A stretch of 64,000 nt of DNA from Mesorhabditis belari (Eukaryota > Nematoda > Chromadorea > Rhabditida > Rhabditidae): assembly GCA_958450365.1 (NCBI GenBank), contig CAUEEP010000743.1, positions 1,302,001 through 1,366,000 on the forward strand. Reading direction: 5' to 3'. Below the pieces are notes generated by a model. That model had not been told where the DNA came from and did no database searches. It saw only the letters and a list, made by a program, of their open reading frames with translations. Shown here one piece after another: positions 53,266-64,000 of this stretch. The position numbers were made by a program, and so were the translations under genes. The first letter of the stretch is position 1. Every line of letters starts with the position of its first letter.

Positions 53266-54179
53266 CGTGCCTAAAATATAAATGTGCGTATGTTAGAAAA
53301 CAATATTCTATCTTAAGTCAAGAATATTCTATCTTATGCGTAAGCTCCGTCAAAAATAACAAGAATAGTGCTGCAAAAAATGATCAAAAATGTTGACGAA
53401 TGGTCGTCTAAATATTGCAAAAGTTATGAGAAAGAGAAAAAGAGACGATTTCAAAACGAGATAAGCAATATTTGTTGGGGTGATGTTGGTTAAAATGATT
53501 CATCGAGAGTTGAACTACAAGGACTAGTAAAAAGGAAAAAAATTACGCAGTAGTTTGGTGAGCGGAGAGAGAGAAAGGGCAAAGAAAAGGGTAGGGAGCA
53601 ATGGTCTCCCGCAACGATCGATTACAAACGGCGAGCGAAAAAGGGGGAAAAGAAGGTCGAGAAAAAAGGGAAAATAGGAGGAGAAAGGTTTGAGGCGGTG
53701 GAGAAAAAAGGAAAAAAAGAGAAAGGCTATGCCTATGTTGCATGACACACAAAAATGCAAAGCGCAGAGATAAGCCGAGGTCGGCGATATGGAATGCGCG
53801 GATCTGTTTTTTAGAAAATATTGGGCAAACCACAAGGTTTTTGAGGGTTTTTGCCGATATCTTTGATGATTTATGTGATATGAGACAGATTTTCAAAAAG
53901 AACGCAAAAAAATTCAGAAAAAACTGAATTTCCCTCGTCAAGTCGTTTTTATCTACAAATTTCTGGCATGACATTTCTGGTAGTTAGAGCGTATTTTGCA
54001 TTTTCAAACATTCAAACCCTGATTCATTTTCTGCGTTTTTCTATTTCTCGTGTTTGTTCTAACGGAAACAATACTCAAAACTGATGCCCTTTCGACTAAA
54101 TCTCATAGTCAGTTGTTAAATCGTTGTTTCGTACCTACACATTGTTAGCCTGATTCTAGAAAACTTTTTACTAGGTTTC

Positions 54180-54365
54180 TTTCAGGCTTACAGACGGAAA
54201 AAAAGAGCGGAAAATCGGAAAATCTTTGAATTTTCAAAGAAAAAGTCAACAAATGGGGCAGCTACGGCAATTTTTTTCCGCTTTTCCCGTCGCAGCGCGT
54301 AGCTGCCCCATTCGTTGGGTTTTGCTTTGAAAATCAAAAGATATTCAATTTTCCGCTTTTTTTCC
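54180..54365. mobile_element. Small fold-back element
   Basis: AGCGGAAAATCGGAAAATCT..AATGGGGCAGCTACG and GCGTAGCTGCCCCATTCGTT..CAATTTTCCGCT are inverted copies with about 30 bp between. Hairpin arms are about 70 bp. Confidence 0.7.
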
Positions 54366-54997
54366 GCTTACAAGCCTTGTTGGTTTGACCACAGTTATTT
54401 GCACTAAACCGCAACATATTATGGATGGGAAACGGTGCGTTTTCAGGATTATTCAACGTTATCATAGATTTATAATCCTTGAGAGATCGAGAAAAGGGAG
54501 CAAATTGAGACAAGGGAGCGACTAAACGAAACATATCGATTCCGGGAATTTGTGAATCAGGTTTTTTCTGCTGCCTCTGCTTTCGGCTCAACGAAAACAC
54601 ATTCTCATGACCCGGCTTTTCTGCGAAATGAAACCACGAAAGTGTTCGCCGAAAATTTATAAACAAAGCCGTGTTCGACTTATTGTGTTGTAAATGGGGT
54701 AGTACGTTTTAGGCATGGTTTCAAATATTGATTTTGCTGTTTATATGATTTAGAAACACCGATTTGGTACTAGTAAGTTGAATTCATAAGCGTTGTTTTA
54801 ACTAGAGAACGGTCAGATTTCGCAAGCGCGAATCCGAACCAAAACTATATGCCTTACGCAAGTCGGACACGGGAAGCACGATGGCGTTTTTAGTTTTTGT
54901 CCAAACGCGCTAGATTTTTGTAAAAACGCGTTTGAAATTTGAATGCCTAGTGCACTGAGTGACTTATGAGTTTATAAGGGCTACAGTCACTAAACAG

Positions 54998-55065
54998 CGA
55001 CTCGGTGGTGTAGTGGTAGTGCCGCGGCGGTACTCCCATTTTTGGCATCCAAGTTCGATCCCTCT
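54998..55065 (+). repeat. tRNA-like unit in left arm of fold-back
   Basis: CGACTCGGTGGTGTAGTGGT then GCCGCGGCGG and CATCCAAGTTCGATCCCTC: good Pol III A and B boxes about 45 bp apart. The acceptor stem does not close cleanly, so it is tRNA-derived rather than a standard tRNA gene. A near-identical inverted copy is at 55641-55706. Confidence 0.6.
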
Positions 55066-55358
55066 TGAATCAATTTTTTCTTTGCATTTTTATTTTATTG
55101 TTTTGAGCAGTAAAGTTGTATTTCGAGTATCTTTAGCTTCGATTGCATTCTTTTGCAAAGCACCGTTCTGAGAAAAAAAAACGAAAAAGGAAAGGAACTC
55201 CCATTGGATTGGTAATCGTGGAAATTTTTACCCCAAAAACCGGCAACTCAATACTGGCTATTGCTCAATCTGCCATTTTCTTTTTGACTTTGTAAACTTA
55301 CAAAGGCACAAACAATTTTGCAACTTTTCAGAAAAATTCCATCTTTTTCACTTTCCAC

Positions 55359-55471
55359 ATAAGTGAGCTTTCCTGGAAGTGAGCTTTCCTGGAAGTGAGC
55401 TTTCCTGGAAGTGAGCTTTCCTGGAAGTGAGCTTTCCTGGAAGTGAGCTTTCCTGGAAGTGAGCTTTCCTG
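55359..55471. repeat. 16-bp tandem repeat GTGAGCTTTCCTGGAA
   Basis: Seven nearly perfect units at the centre of the 54.8-55.9 kb fold-back. Confidence 0.9.
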
Positions 55472-56837
55472 CACTTTCGTAGGGTATCGTCACATTAGAA
55501 ATACAAAAAGTCTTTTTTTGCAAAAGGATGCAATTGAAGCTAAAGCGAAAGAGAAGCAAAGCAATACTCAAAGCTATTCAAAATACCGCTTTACTGCTCA
55601 AAACAATAAAATAAAAATGCAAAGAAAAAAATTGATCCAAGAGGGATCGAACTTGGATGCCAAAAACGGAACTACCGCCGCGGCATCACCACTGCACCAC
55701 CGAGCCACTTTTTAGTGAGCGACTGTAGCCTCACCTACAAACTCATAAGTCGCTGAGTGCACTAGGAGGCCCAAATTTCAAACTCTTTTTTTTACAGAAA
55801 GCTAGAGCATTTGGGCAAAAACTAAAAACGCCATCGTGTTCCCCATGTCCGAATTGCGAAATTCATATAGTTTTGGTTCGGATTCGTGCTTGCGAAATCT
55901 GACCGTTTCCTAGTAAGTCAAATCTCAAGTTAATACCGTACTATGAGTACTGTAAGTTAACCTTTTGGATTATTGGATTGTTGCATAAATCTTTGCGCTC
56001 CTTTTTACACTTCCGTTTAAAAATAAAAAATAATTCACCAAACTTCTCGCCCGCAAAAAATGCAGACAAAGACAGTTTAAGCCCACTTCAATGTTATTTT
56101 TAAGAAAAATTATTGAATTTTCTAATAGAACAAATGTTTCAATTGGTGCATTTGTTGATTTTAAGCAGAATTACGAAAAAGATCAAAAAGACTTATGCAA
56201 CAATTTAATAAATGTATCTATAAAACGATCTCTCCATTGTCTATATAACAATTTGAATAGATGACCTTTTCACTAAAGCTTTCATAAACAAAAGAGTCAA
56301 TGATTGAACCCTGAATGCTTTCAGTAGTCACCAACAAAATTCAAACAGAGAACAATTGATCTGTAAACGGTGAATTTGCATTAACGGGCATTGTGTAAAC
56401 GAGGGAGGTTTGAAGAGAAAGACAATGAAAGGATGGGGTAGATAGAGGGTCTCTCTCATTCTCATATTTGCATAGGCACCGCTCACAAGCACTAATCCCA
56501 TTTGTAGGACGCGCCCTCTTTCAGTCATTCATTTACCCTCTAAAAATGACTCGTCTTCACTCTCACTCATCCATGTAAACAACGCAAAATTGGGGTCATG
56601 GGTATTCGCCTTTTGTTCGCCAAATAATATGCCCAGCAACACCTGTGTTTTTGAAAGATTCAAATTTCCTGGTTAGAAATGGTTTTGAAAGATCCAAATT
56701 TCCTGGTTAGAGCGTGGATACTTGATGTTAGACCTCTTAAATACGGATTCAAAAAAAAAACGGTTTGAAAAGAGGCTTTTCAGGGAGTTTCAATGGGCAA
56801 TTGAGTTTGAACAACACCATATTCCAGAATGAATGAA

Positions 56838-56913
56838 AACGAATCTAATAGAGATTGCAGATCAATCTGCAGATCTTGCATCTTGCAGATCAATCTGCAA
56901 TCTCTATTAGAGT
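56838..56913. repeat. Perfect short palindrome
   Basis: CTAATAGAGATTGCAGATCA..TGATCTGCAATCTCTATTAG folds into arms of about 30 bp around a GCAGATCTTGCATCTTGC centre. Confidence 0.7.
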
Positions 56914-57090
56914 GTGTTCCTCACGAGTAATGCGTTTTTTAAAACGCACACTTAGGAAAAATTACCGTACTTTTAGCGAAAATTATTGCAAAAAATTGGC
57001 GAAAAAAAAATCACGACTTTTTTTCGACTTTTTTTAAAGATGTTCAGCCGTTTAACTGATTTGGTGGCAAATTCCCTTCACAAGTAAAGA

Positions 57091-57210
57091 TACCATATTT
57101 ACTCTATTAGTGGGGTCCCCCACTATTTTTTCAACCCCCCTCCAGACGACCCCACTATTAGAGAGGACCCCACTATTAGAGAGGACCCCACTAATAGAGT
57201 AAATACGGTA
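57091..57210. mobile_element. Short MITE, TACCATATTTACT ends
   Basis: 120 bp bounded by TACCATATTTACTCTATTAG and CTAATAGAGTAAATACGGTA, with CCCCACTATTAGAGAGGA repeated inside. The ends resemble the TACCGTAAATACT family, but the interior is unique. Confidence 0.8.
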
Positions 57211-57984
57211 TTCAATTTACTCGACGTGCAAAGAGGATTACTCATAGTTACTTGACCAAAAAACATCGATTAATCGAGTAAAAATTACTCATGCAGATTT
57301 TACTCGAGTAATTCATTATTTACTCGCTAGGAAAACACTCAACCACTCTATGGCTATGCACAAAAAGTGCAAAAGTGAACAAGAAAGAGTTAAACACTCT
57401 CACAATTTCCTCCCTCTTTACATAAAAACCCTCACTTTCAACATCGGTGTCCTTGCTGTTGAGATCGCTTTTCTCGGATGGGCAGCACAAATCGAAAACC
57501 CAAAAAACGTTGATCTTTAGCCAAGACCAAAATCGGCGCATCAAATTCTCAAAGGAATTCATTGTTTTCGATCAAATATTGGGGAATCTGAGAATAAAAT
57601 AAAAGAGAATGTTTTTCAAGGAATAAACGAGAAAGGTTTCCATTGGCAACTCATATTCAGTACCCACAACAGAAGGGGCGGGGCTTCGAATAGAAGAGAG
57701 ATGGGTAGGTGGGCACCGGCGATTACACGACCCTTCCCTCCCTCCCCTTCCCCCCCTCCTACCCTCTCTTCTCCTCTGTTTTCCACATTCTTTACCAAAT
57801 TTCCACCAAATGTTTACCAGAAATCGGTAGAAATCGAAACCAAAATCGATACAAATCTCTCTAGATCAATAAACAATCTTGTCATTACTGCAACTCGTTT
57901 TCACCACAAAAGATGACGAATTGACGTGTTTTGAAAAGAATCTCTGAATCACTTTTTTTTTCTTAAAGCAACTCTTGCCTTAAA

Positions 57985-58245
57985 GTTGTTGTTTTAAATT
58001 TTACTATTAGTTGCATTCACTATTTAGGGTAGGCGAATTTCCGATATTTTTTTTTTTGCGCAACTCGCCATAACTTTCTTCTAAGTTGACCAATCTTTAT
58101 GCTTTTGGTTTCATTTTGTTGCACTTATTGATATCTACAAAATGAGACCAAAATCATAAAGATTAGCCCACTTAGAAGAAAGTTATGGCGAGTTGCACAA
58201 ACGACCCAGCTGCGCAAAAAAGAATTGCGGAAACTAGCCCACTAT
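57985..58245. mobile_element. Fold-back element around CAACTCGCCATAACTTTC
   Basis: GCAACTCGCCATAACTTTCT..ATCTTTATG is repeated inverted (CATAAAGATTAG..AGAAAGTTATGGCGAGTTGC) across a spacer of about 45 bp that contains ATGAAACCAAAA/TTTTGGTCTCAT sub-arms. Confidence 0.75.
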
Positions 58246-58674
58246 TTATTAAAACAAGAGTCCACTGACAATTCAATTCAACAAATCGAAATAATTAATA
58301 ACATTAAAAGTAATAAGTTACAGGGGGAAATTTGGGTAAAAAGAAGAAGTGAAAGCCTGAGATATCAGTATTTTCATGAATGAGATGAGTTTTATTGTTG
58401 AAGTTTGCAATGTCGTCTTATACGGGGAGTCCAAAACGTTCGAGACGTGCTCGTTTCTTCGCATTTTCCTGAAGTTAAGTGATTTTAATGAAAAATCTTC
58501 TGAAATAAAGTTGAGGAACTGATGTATAGATGGGGTTTTTGTAAGAAAACGAGTCAATCTCACGTTTTAGCAAACAGCTCTTGTTTTCTAAAGCTTGAAA
58601 TAGCATTGTATTCACGATTTAGAAAACAATAGCTATTTGCTAAACAAGAACTGACTTGTTTTCTATGAAAAGCC

Positions 58675-58921
58675 TACCATAAATACTGTAATAGTACCCC
58701 ACCCCCATAATGACGGTGCGGAGCGTTGTGTAGTCTAGCTTTGGACGAGTTTTTCTCGACACTGGTTTATGCTACAATGCGCGCTTAGGTATCAAAAAAT
58801 ATCCCTTAATTTCAGCTATTTTTTGAAAGTACGGGCGCTTTGAAAAAAATGAAATACTAAAAAACTTTTGCGACTACGCGACAGTACGAGGGGGTGGGGT
58901 ACTATTACAGTATTTACGGTG
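58675..58921. mobile_element. MITE, TACCGTAAATACTG family, copy 3
   Basis: Same orientation and nearly the same sequence as 5224-5503, with about 30 bp deleted in the centre. It ends at TTTACGGT, four bases from the SARNP stop codon, so it supplies most of the SARNP 3' flank. Confidence 0.9.
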
Positions 58922-58924
58922 TGT

Positions 58925-60203
58925 TTAAACTGAAATTTTTGCTATTTCTTTGTTAGAAACCTCAGGAGCTTCCACAGTTCCCAGCGCTTTTCCATTGCCG
59001 CTGACTGGTAGACCAAATCTATAAAATAATCGGATTGATTTCAGATTTAGTTTGAACTTTAAGATTTCGTTTGAAAGGGTTTTTTCATTCTCAACTCAAC
59101 CGCCCACCTCTGTGCTCGTTTCAACAGCTTTTCTTTTGTCGAATCATCAACGCTCAACTTTGCCGCATTCATTCTCGGAGTTGGTTCAACGGAAGAGACT
59201 CCGAATCTGGAAAATTACAAATTTTAGTTTAATCTACACAAAATTGGTCTAGATATTTGTATTCTTTATTTTTATATTTTCATAATTCTTCTTAATTCCT
59301 AATATTCTTTTCATAAAAGTTCATAAAAGCTCACCTAGCCAAGCGACGTGCTTTAGCCTCATTCGAATCGACAATCGTCTCGGCTTGGGTGCCAAATCTA
59401 AACAACATACTTTCATAAGATCACAGATTTTAAACTTCTAAATTCGAAATGTTATAACCTTTTGGCTCGATTAGCTTTAGCATCATCGGTGAGACTTCCA
59501 GCTGAATGAGTACCGGCTGTGGCTGCAATCGGCAATCCTAAACGAGCGGCTCGTGCCATTTTCTCTTCAGTTGACGAACTCCATTCAACACGTTTCTGTA
59601 AATTTCAAATTCAAATTCAATTCATATTCGATTTCCTCCACCAAACCTTTGCCTTATCGTTGTCTTTTTCGCTTTCCAAAAGATCAGTGCCGTCTGTCTA
59701 AAAGAATCATTTCAATCTTCTCTTTTATTTTTATTTTATTTACCTTTATTTCATTACTTCCACCACCCGTTTGTAGTAGAAGATCTTCCTCATTAACTGA
59801 AGTTTTTTTAAGATAAATAGTTTAATAAAACTTCACAAACCTGGCAGGAGATCATCGCCAAGAGTCGAATTGAGCAGCTCATCTTCCGCTTCTTTATCAG
59901 ATGCCTGAAATTTTATGTTAATCAATCTAGTTATGAATCTAGTTATCAATCTAGTTATCAATCTAGTTTACGCTTGCTTAGTCTCGTGAATGATTTATGG
60001 AAGTTTTTCTTTCTCACTCACCCTCAATCGATCAATCAATTCCGCCTTTTTTCCTTCCACTAAAAGGTTTCTCGACTTCAACTCATCCCGCAAAAGAGCA
60101 ACCTAGAAATTTGATATTTTTTTAAAAAGCTAAACAAGAATAAACAAATGAAAGTAAATAAATGAATGCTTACGGTCATCTTGTCGTAGTCCTTTGAGGC
60201 CAT
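58925..60203 (-). CDS. SAP-domain mRNP protein (SARNP/CIP29/Tho1)
   Basis: Nine exons (60203-60174, 60102-60022, 59904-59841, 59796-59744, 59697-59647, 59595-59459, 59397-59335, 59206-59108, 59018-58925) give 223 residues (human SARNP 210). The N-terminal SAP motif is VALLRDELKSRNLLVEGKKA ending ELIDRLR. An acidic linker follows (EAEDELLNSTLGDDLLP). Then come four A(R/Q)RFG-type motifs: ARAARLGLP, NRAKRFGTQ, RRLARFGVS, KRAQRFGLP. This is the repeated R.AERFG motif by which Tho1/SARNP binds the DEAD-box ATPase UAP56 in mRNA export. Its 3' end abuts a MITE. Confidence 0.92.
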
Positions 60204-61580
60204 TCTTAAGCGATTCGAGGTAGCTGAACGATAATGATTAGAATGGAAAAAAATCTATGATGAATTTAAAAAAACAAACAATTACACGAGCAGATAAGAA
60301 GCAATTGGGAAAATCTGTTGGGAGAACTCTTTGAAAAGCGTTGACCCAAAACTACGACTCACATCTGGGAATACGGTGGAAATAATTGCATGTCGCGATA
60401 TAAACACAACGAATTGTCGTCTTTTGAGAAAGGGTTAGAAAGGGTTAGAGAGGAAATGGAGAGAGTTTTGAGTAAATTTATTAACAAGATGGTTCTTGAA
60501 TAAACACGATAATACAGTTTTCAAGCCAAATATTTGAACTGCTTAAAGTGATGAAACTCTCGACGATCGGCAACTCTTTACAATGAAATTAATGTGTTTT
60601 TGAAACGTATGAAACGTAAGAAAACTATTGTAATCTCTTGTTTTGGCATAGATTTAATGTATCTATTTTTGATTAGACTTTTTGTGGGTTCAAAAATAGA
60701 ACTTGGCTAATTATTCAGATCCGGACAATCTGAGTCTTTTTCCGAATCCAATCCGAATCCGAATCTAGACTTTTTCAGAATCACTATCCGGATTCAGATA
60801 GATTAACAAACATTTAACTTTTCTTTATCAAAATTTGCATTCACTGTGCCTTTTATTGGATTTCATGAGTTCATTCATTGATTGTCAGAGGTTTCTTGAA
60901 ATAACTTAGAGCTGAGAAATCCCTGTAAAAACAATTGACAAAGTAAAGCGTGAGTTGTCCGGTGGTAAGCCAGCTTTCTTTCGTCAAAGATCACAGATCA
61001 AGACGATCTTCCAAGTTGGAAGATCAAGATGATTTTCCAAGTTGCGAGTGTTTTTGAGTGATTGAGGAGGGGAGATGAGTTGAGAGAGGCCGAAAAGAGT
61101 GGGAGTCTGTCAAAATTTCCTTTCTTATCGCCTCTCGTTCGATTCATTTTGGAAAGGGGGAATACCGAAAACGGACACCCTCTTCCCGTCTTTCGTTTAC
61201 TCATTATCCCCAAAATATCTTTACTTTCAAGTTATAATCCTTAGCATTATGTTCTTTTTTACATTCACCATTCTTACTTATTGTTAGATCGGTTAGACAG
61301 TATCCAGCTTTTCCCGTCACAGGCTATTTATTCCCAAAATCTTATTCCCAAAATCATTCCTATTAATAAAATTGAGAACTGAAAACAGTTTCACTTTGAA
61401 ATCAAATTCAATTTTCATAAAATTCAGTGAAATTGAGATTTCTTTCGGGTTAGACTTTGACCTGACTTTAGGAAAAGGAAAAAGAATTATCAGTAAATTG
61501 CCTCAATAAAGAATTTTTCTGTTCTTTTTTTTTTTTAAAAGCACCTTTCACTCACGTGTTTCCCCTCTCATTTCTCATAA
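60204..61580. other. Region between SARNP and the NHR gene, no gene seen
   Basis: About 1.4 kb of AT-rich sequence. A small inverted stretch AGATCAAGACGATCTTCCAA/AGATCAAGATGATTTTCCAA at 60995-61045 is a tandem near-duplicate. No gene was supported. Confidence 0.4.
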
Positions 61581-61589
61581 TATTTCTTG

Positions 61590-62088
61590 TAGCCTTAAAT
61601 CAGCAATTGTTTCAATTTCAGCTACTGATCTCAATTCTTGTAGCCTTAAATCAGCAATTGTTTCTATTTCAGCTACTGATCCAATTCTTGTAGCCTAAAT
61701 CAGCAATTGTTTCTATTTCAGCTACTGATCTCAATTCTGTAGCCTTAAATCAGCAATTGTTTCTATTTCAGCTACTGACCAATCTTGTAGCCAAATCAGC
61801 AATTGTTTCTATTCAGCTACTGATCTCAATTCTTGTAGCCTTAAATCAGCAATTGTTTCTATTTCAGCTACTGATCTCAATTCTTGTAGCCTTAAATCAG
61901 CAATTGTTTCTATTTCAGCTACTGATCTCAATTCTTGTAGCCTTAAATCAGCAATTGTTTCTATTTCAGCTACTGATCTCAATTCTTGTAGCCTTAAATC
62001 AGCAATTGTTTCAATTTCAGCTACTGATCTCAATTCTTGTAGCCTTAAATCAGCAATTGTTTCTATTTCAGCTACTGATCTCAATCTC
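61590..62088. repeat. 51-bp tandem array upstream of a nuclear receptor gene
   Basis: About ten copies of a unit reading AATCAGCAATTGTTTC(T/A)ATT..TCAGCTACTGATC..CTTGTAGCCTTAA. The unit length of 51 is a multiple of three, so both strands stay open for about 90-114 codons; this is repeat geometry, not evidence for a protein. The first copies (61590-61810) carry small indels, and the later ones are uniform. The last copy ends 10 bp before the NHR start codon. Confidence 0.92.
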
Positions 62089-62097
62089 ATTTTTTAT

Positions 62098-64000
62098 ATG
62101 AAAGACGATATTTCTGAACCGGAACCAGGTTGAGTTTGATTGTTGTTGGAGAAAAATGTCTTAAACTAAAAGTTGCGGAACATAATGATGATGAAAATAC
62201 GCTACACAATGATGATGAAACACTGCATTTCACAAATTTTAGCGGCTCACGTAAAAACTCATTGTTGAAAAGTTTGGAGAATCATTCTTGCATCAAAGAT
62301 CCAATAAACTTTATAGTCGGCAAAATTTAGGAAATCAATGCGTATCAGGGTTTAACTGCTTTACACTTGTGAATATTCGTAAGCTGTAAAGTCAAGTATT
62401 GCACTTGTACCAATTTTTCAATAGTTAGCAAAGCTTTAAACATATCCATAAAATAAAATTGAATTCTAGGATGGAGCTCGCCTGGAATGCGGGTATGTTC
62501 AGTGTGCGAGGCTCCGTCGAATGGATATCATTTCAATGCTCCATCATGTAGTGCATGTGCCGCATTCTTTAGGTAAAGTAAACAAAGGAATTGTTGATAT
62601 TTTGGAATTGTTGATATTTTGTTTTTCTTCTTCCCCTTTGTAATTATCTTTTTCTCCGGCCAAGTCAGGGTACCGGATAGCTCAGTGGTTAGAGCAATAG
62701 CCTGGAAGACCGTGTCGAGAGCCGAGGTTGGGAGTTCGATCCCGTCTCCGGACATCTGCCTTTTCTCACTTTTTCTCTTTCACTTTTTTATTTAGAAGAA
62801 CAGTTACATTGGATCGACAGTTTGCATGTCCTTACACTAATGGATGTCTAGTCAATTTCAGTGAGTTAACGAAATCTTTCTAAATCTTTTCTCATTCAGC
62901 AATGCGAGTGATTTGTCGAGCGTGTCGATATTCAAAATGCATAAAAGCTGGAATGGATAGGAAAGGTTCTTGTTTAAATGATGAAAGAGATTTTTGAGAA
63001 TCGATTTTGAATTGCTGAATGAAAAGCTTTTCAGCGGTTCAGCCTCGTCGCGATCGAAATGTGCCGAGACGTCGAGCTCCGTATGCACAACCGCCACGGC
63101 CAAGAACGATTTCCCAAGAAGTGAGTTTTATCACTTATAGACTATATAATATAGTTAAAATTTATTGCATTATCAAAGACTTTAACAAACTTTCAGCAAA
63201 GCTCAGAGCCACCTGAGCAATCAACATTCGAATTCGATCCACCACAATCTGTATTCGATTTCCCGACAAACTTTACACACTGGAGCTCACCAGTGAATAC
63301 GTAAGGGGAAAATATCTAGAAATATTTGTTTAATATCTAGAAATATTTGTTTAAGCCTATCACTACCACAAATGCTTGAAGATCCTATGAAAGAACTACT
63401 TCGACTCGAGCGGTTATACAATGAGAGACGAAAATTACTCTATTGCGCTCGGTCGTCGATCTCGAAATTGCTTTCCACTTGCGAGATTGACGATATTGTT
63501 TGATAAAAACTGATTTCTTGGGAAATTTTTGAATTTAGCCGTACAGTGAAGATGAATTGGAGGTGCTCACGTATGCTTCAATCCAGAAAGATATTCGACC
63601 GCAGATTCTTCTCACTTATGAATGGATTCGTGCCTGGAAACATACACAACTCATGAATCTTTCCGATAAGGTTTTACAGAGGGTTTTATAGCTTTAAAGT
63701 GATATTTTAGAAAATGTTTCTAAGAAGATGTATTTTGTATCATACGATTCTCGATCCAGCCTATCTTACTTTTCGACTTGGTAGACCCGACAAGTGAGGA
63801 GATCATTGTATTGTAGATCTATTGTAGATCTATTGTAGATCTATTGTAGATCTATTGTAGATCTATTGTAGATCTATTGTAGATCTATTGTGGATCTATT
63901 GTAGATCTATTGTAGATCTATTGTAGATCTATTGTAGATCTATTGTAGATCTATTGTAGTTCTATTGTAGTTCTATTGTAGATATCGTAAATGGATATTT
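62098..64000 (+). CDS. Nuclear hormone receptor (5' part; runs off the window)
   Basis: Exons 62098-62128, 62470-62572, 62796-62860, 62900-62965, 63035-63120, 63197-63300, 63356-63497, 63539-63670 and 63711-63793 join in frame; the rest lies beyond 64000. The DNA-binding domain is intact: [24 protein letters not shown], then [27 protein letters not shown], giving two C4 zinc fingers. A Pro/Arg linker follows, then the start of the ligand-binding domain ([29 protein letters not shown], helices 3-5). It fits the large nematode HNF4-derived NHR class. The P-box SCSACAAFF is of the nematode type. The 51-bp array ends just before the start, and a tRNA-like sequence lies in the intron before exon 3. 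Confidence 0.88.
62672..62755 (+). tRNA. tRNA-like sequence (probably a pseudogene or SINE head) in NHR intron
   Basis: CCGGATAGCTCAGTGGTTAG is a good A box and D arm (GCTC..GAGC), and GGGAGTTCGATCCC a B box. The partial acceptor pairs CCGGA with TCCGG. The anticodon arm between them does not fold well and the length (about 84 bp) is long, so it is either a class II-like tRNA pseudogene or a tRNA-derived repeat. It lies in the intron 62573-62795. Confidence 0.4.
63810..63985. repeat. 11-bp tandem repeat ATTGTAGATCT
   Basis: About 15 nearly perfect units in an NHR intron, starting 17 bp after the donor at 63794 and continuing almost to the window end. Confidence 0.92.

Larger units (their letters stand above)
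54802..55913. mobile_element. 1.1-kb fold-back element carrying tRNA-like sequence in both arms
   Basis: The outer ends GAACGGTCAGATTTCGCAAG (54807) and TGCGAAATCTGACCGTTTC (55890-55908) are inverted, and the arms match for about 320 bp each. Within each arm is a tRNA-like unit: 54998-55065 on plus (A box TGGTGTAGTGGTAG, B box AAGTTCGATCC) and about 55641-55706 on minus. The spacer contains a 16-bp tandem array. There is no coding capacity. Flanking copies share TGAGTGACTTATGAGTTTA-type sequence. Confidence 0.85.
53266..58674. other. Repeat-rich intergenic region, no gene seen
   Basis: About 5.4 kb between RAL and SARNP with no supported gene. Besides the elements listed separately, 56600-56710 has a duplicated GAAAGATTCAAATTTCCTGG, and 57210-57320 a palindromic TTACTCGA-rich stretch. 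The G/A-rich tract 53560-53740 and the T/C-rich tract 57720-57780 are low complexity. Confidence 0.4.

Noticed and set aside
53524..53974. Phe/Leu-rich minus ORFs near 53.5-54 kb
   Set aside because: They are produced by a purine-rich low-complexity tract; composition is typical of chance frames.
54802..55913. CRISPR-like array from repeated 16-mers
   Set aside because: The units are contiguous with no unique spacers, and the genome is eukaryotic; it is a minisatellite inside a fold-back.
61757..62101. Long open frames on both strands in the 51-bp array
   Set aside because: They follow from a repeat unit divisible by three; there is no start context or splice structure, and no non-repetitive protein sequence.

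Overview
The window is nuclear DNA of a nematode, most likely a rhabditid. The signs are many short introns (often 40-60 bp, GT-AG), polypyrimidine-AG sites just 5' of several start codons as expected for spliced-leader trans-splicing, an operon-like run of closely spaced genes, nematode family features (an ABU/PQN-type Cys/Gln-rich protein, nematode-type RAL, PAL-1 and VAB-7), and a dense load of Tc1/mariner, MITE and fold-back elements. I could not assign genus or species. All exon models were built by eye by joining frames at GT-AG sites; most close into one open frame of the length expected for the family. Layout. 0.3-2.5 kb: a cytochrome P450 resembling CYP20 (+), 3' end unclear. 2.6-6.2 kb: TauE/SafE membrane transporter (-), whose introns hold a deleted mariner, two fold-backs and a MITE. 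7-7.5 kb: a LINE 3' fragment (-). 9.1-12.8 kb: caudal/pal-1 homeobox gene (-). 12.8-17.7 kb: non-coding with a tRNA-like repeat and a MITE. 17.7-20.3 kb: ARL6 and EMC7 (both -). 20.9-31.1 kb: six genes head to tail on + (C1QBP/p32, proteasome beta-4, NOSIP, eIF2B-alpha, DRG1, and a Gln/Met-rich MED29-like protein), the last five separated by only 135-243 bp, an operon-like arrangement. 31.3-33.9 kb: a dead Tc3-like transposon carrying a nested MITE-like insert, next to a nested fold-back. 35.9-38.8 kb: even-skipped/vab-7 homeobox gene (+). 39.1-42.9 kb: USP30-type deubiquitinase (-) with a complete ABU/PQN-type gene on the opposite strand inside one intron. 43.3-47.4 kb: DDX42 RNA helicase (+). 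48.3-50.8 kb: an unrecognised 604-residue hydrophobic, Trp-rich protein with an acidic tail (+). 52.1-53.3 kb: RAL GTPase (-). 53.3-58.9 kb: repeat-rich, with a 1.1-kb fold-back carrying tRNA-like sequence in both arms. 58.9-60.2 kb: SARNP/CIP29 (-). 61.6-64 kb: a 51-bp tandem array followed at once by a nuclear hormone receptor gene (+) that runs off the window. How the genes fit together. The cluster mixes housekeeping functions (proteasome, translation initiation, translational GTPase, mRNP export and splicing factors, ER membrane insertion, mitochondrial p32 and USP30) with developmental regulators (two homeobox genes and a nuclear receptor). The most notable structural points are the operon-like run, the gene nested within USP30, linkage of caudal and even-skipped homologues, a related family of short TACCGTAA-ended MITEs with at least seven to eight copies here, and fold-back elements built around tRNA-like (Pol III box) sequence.
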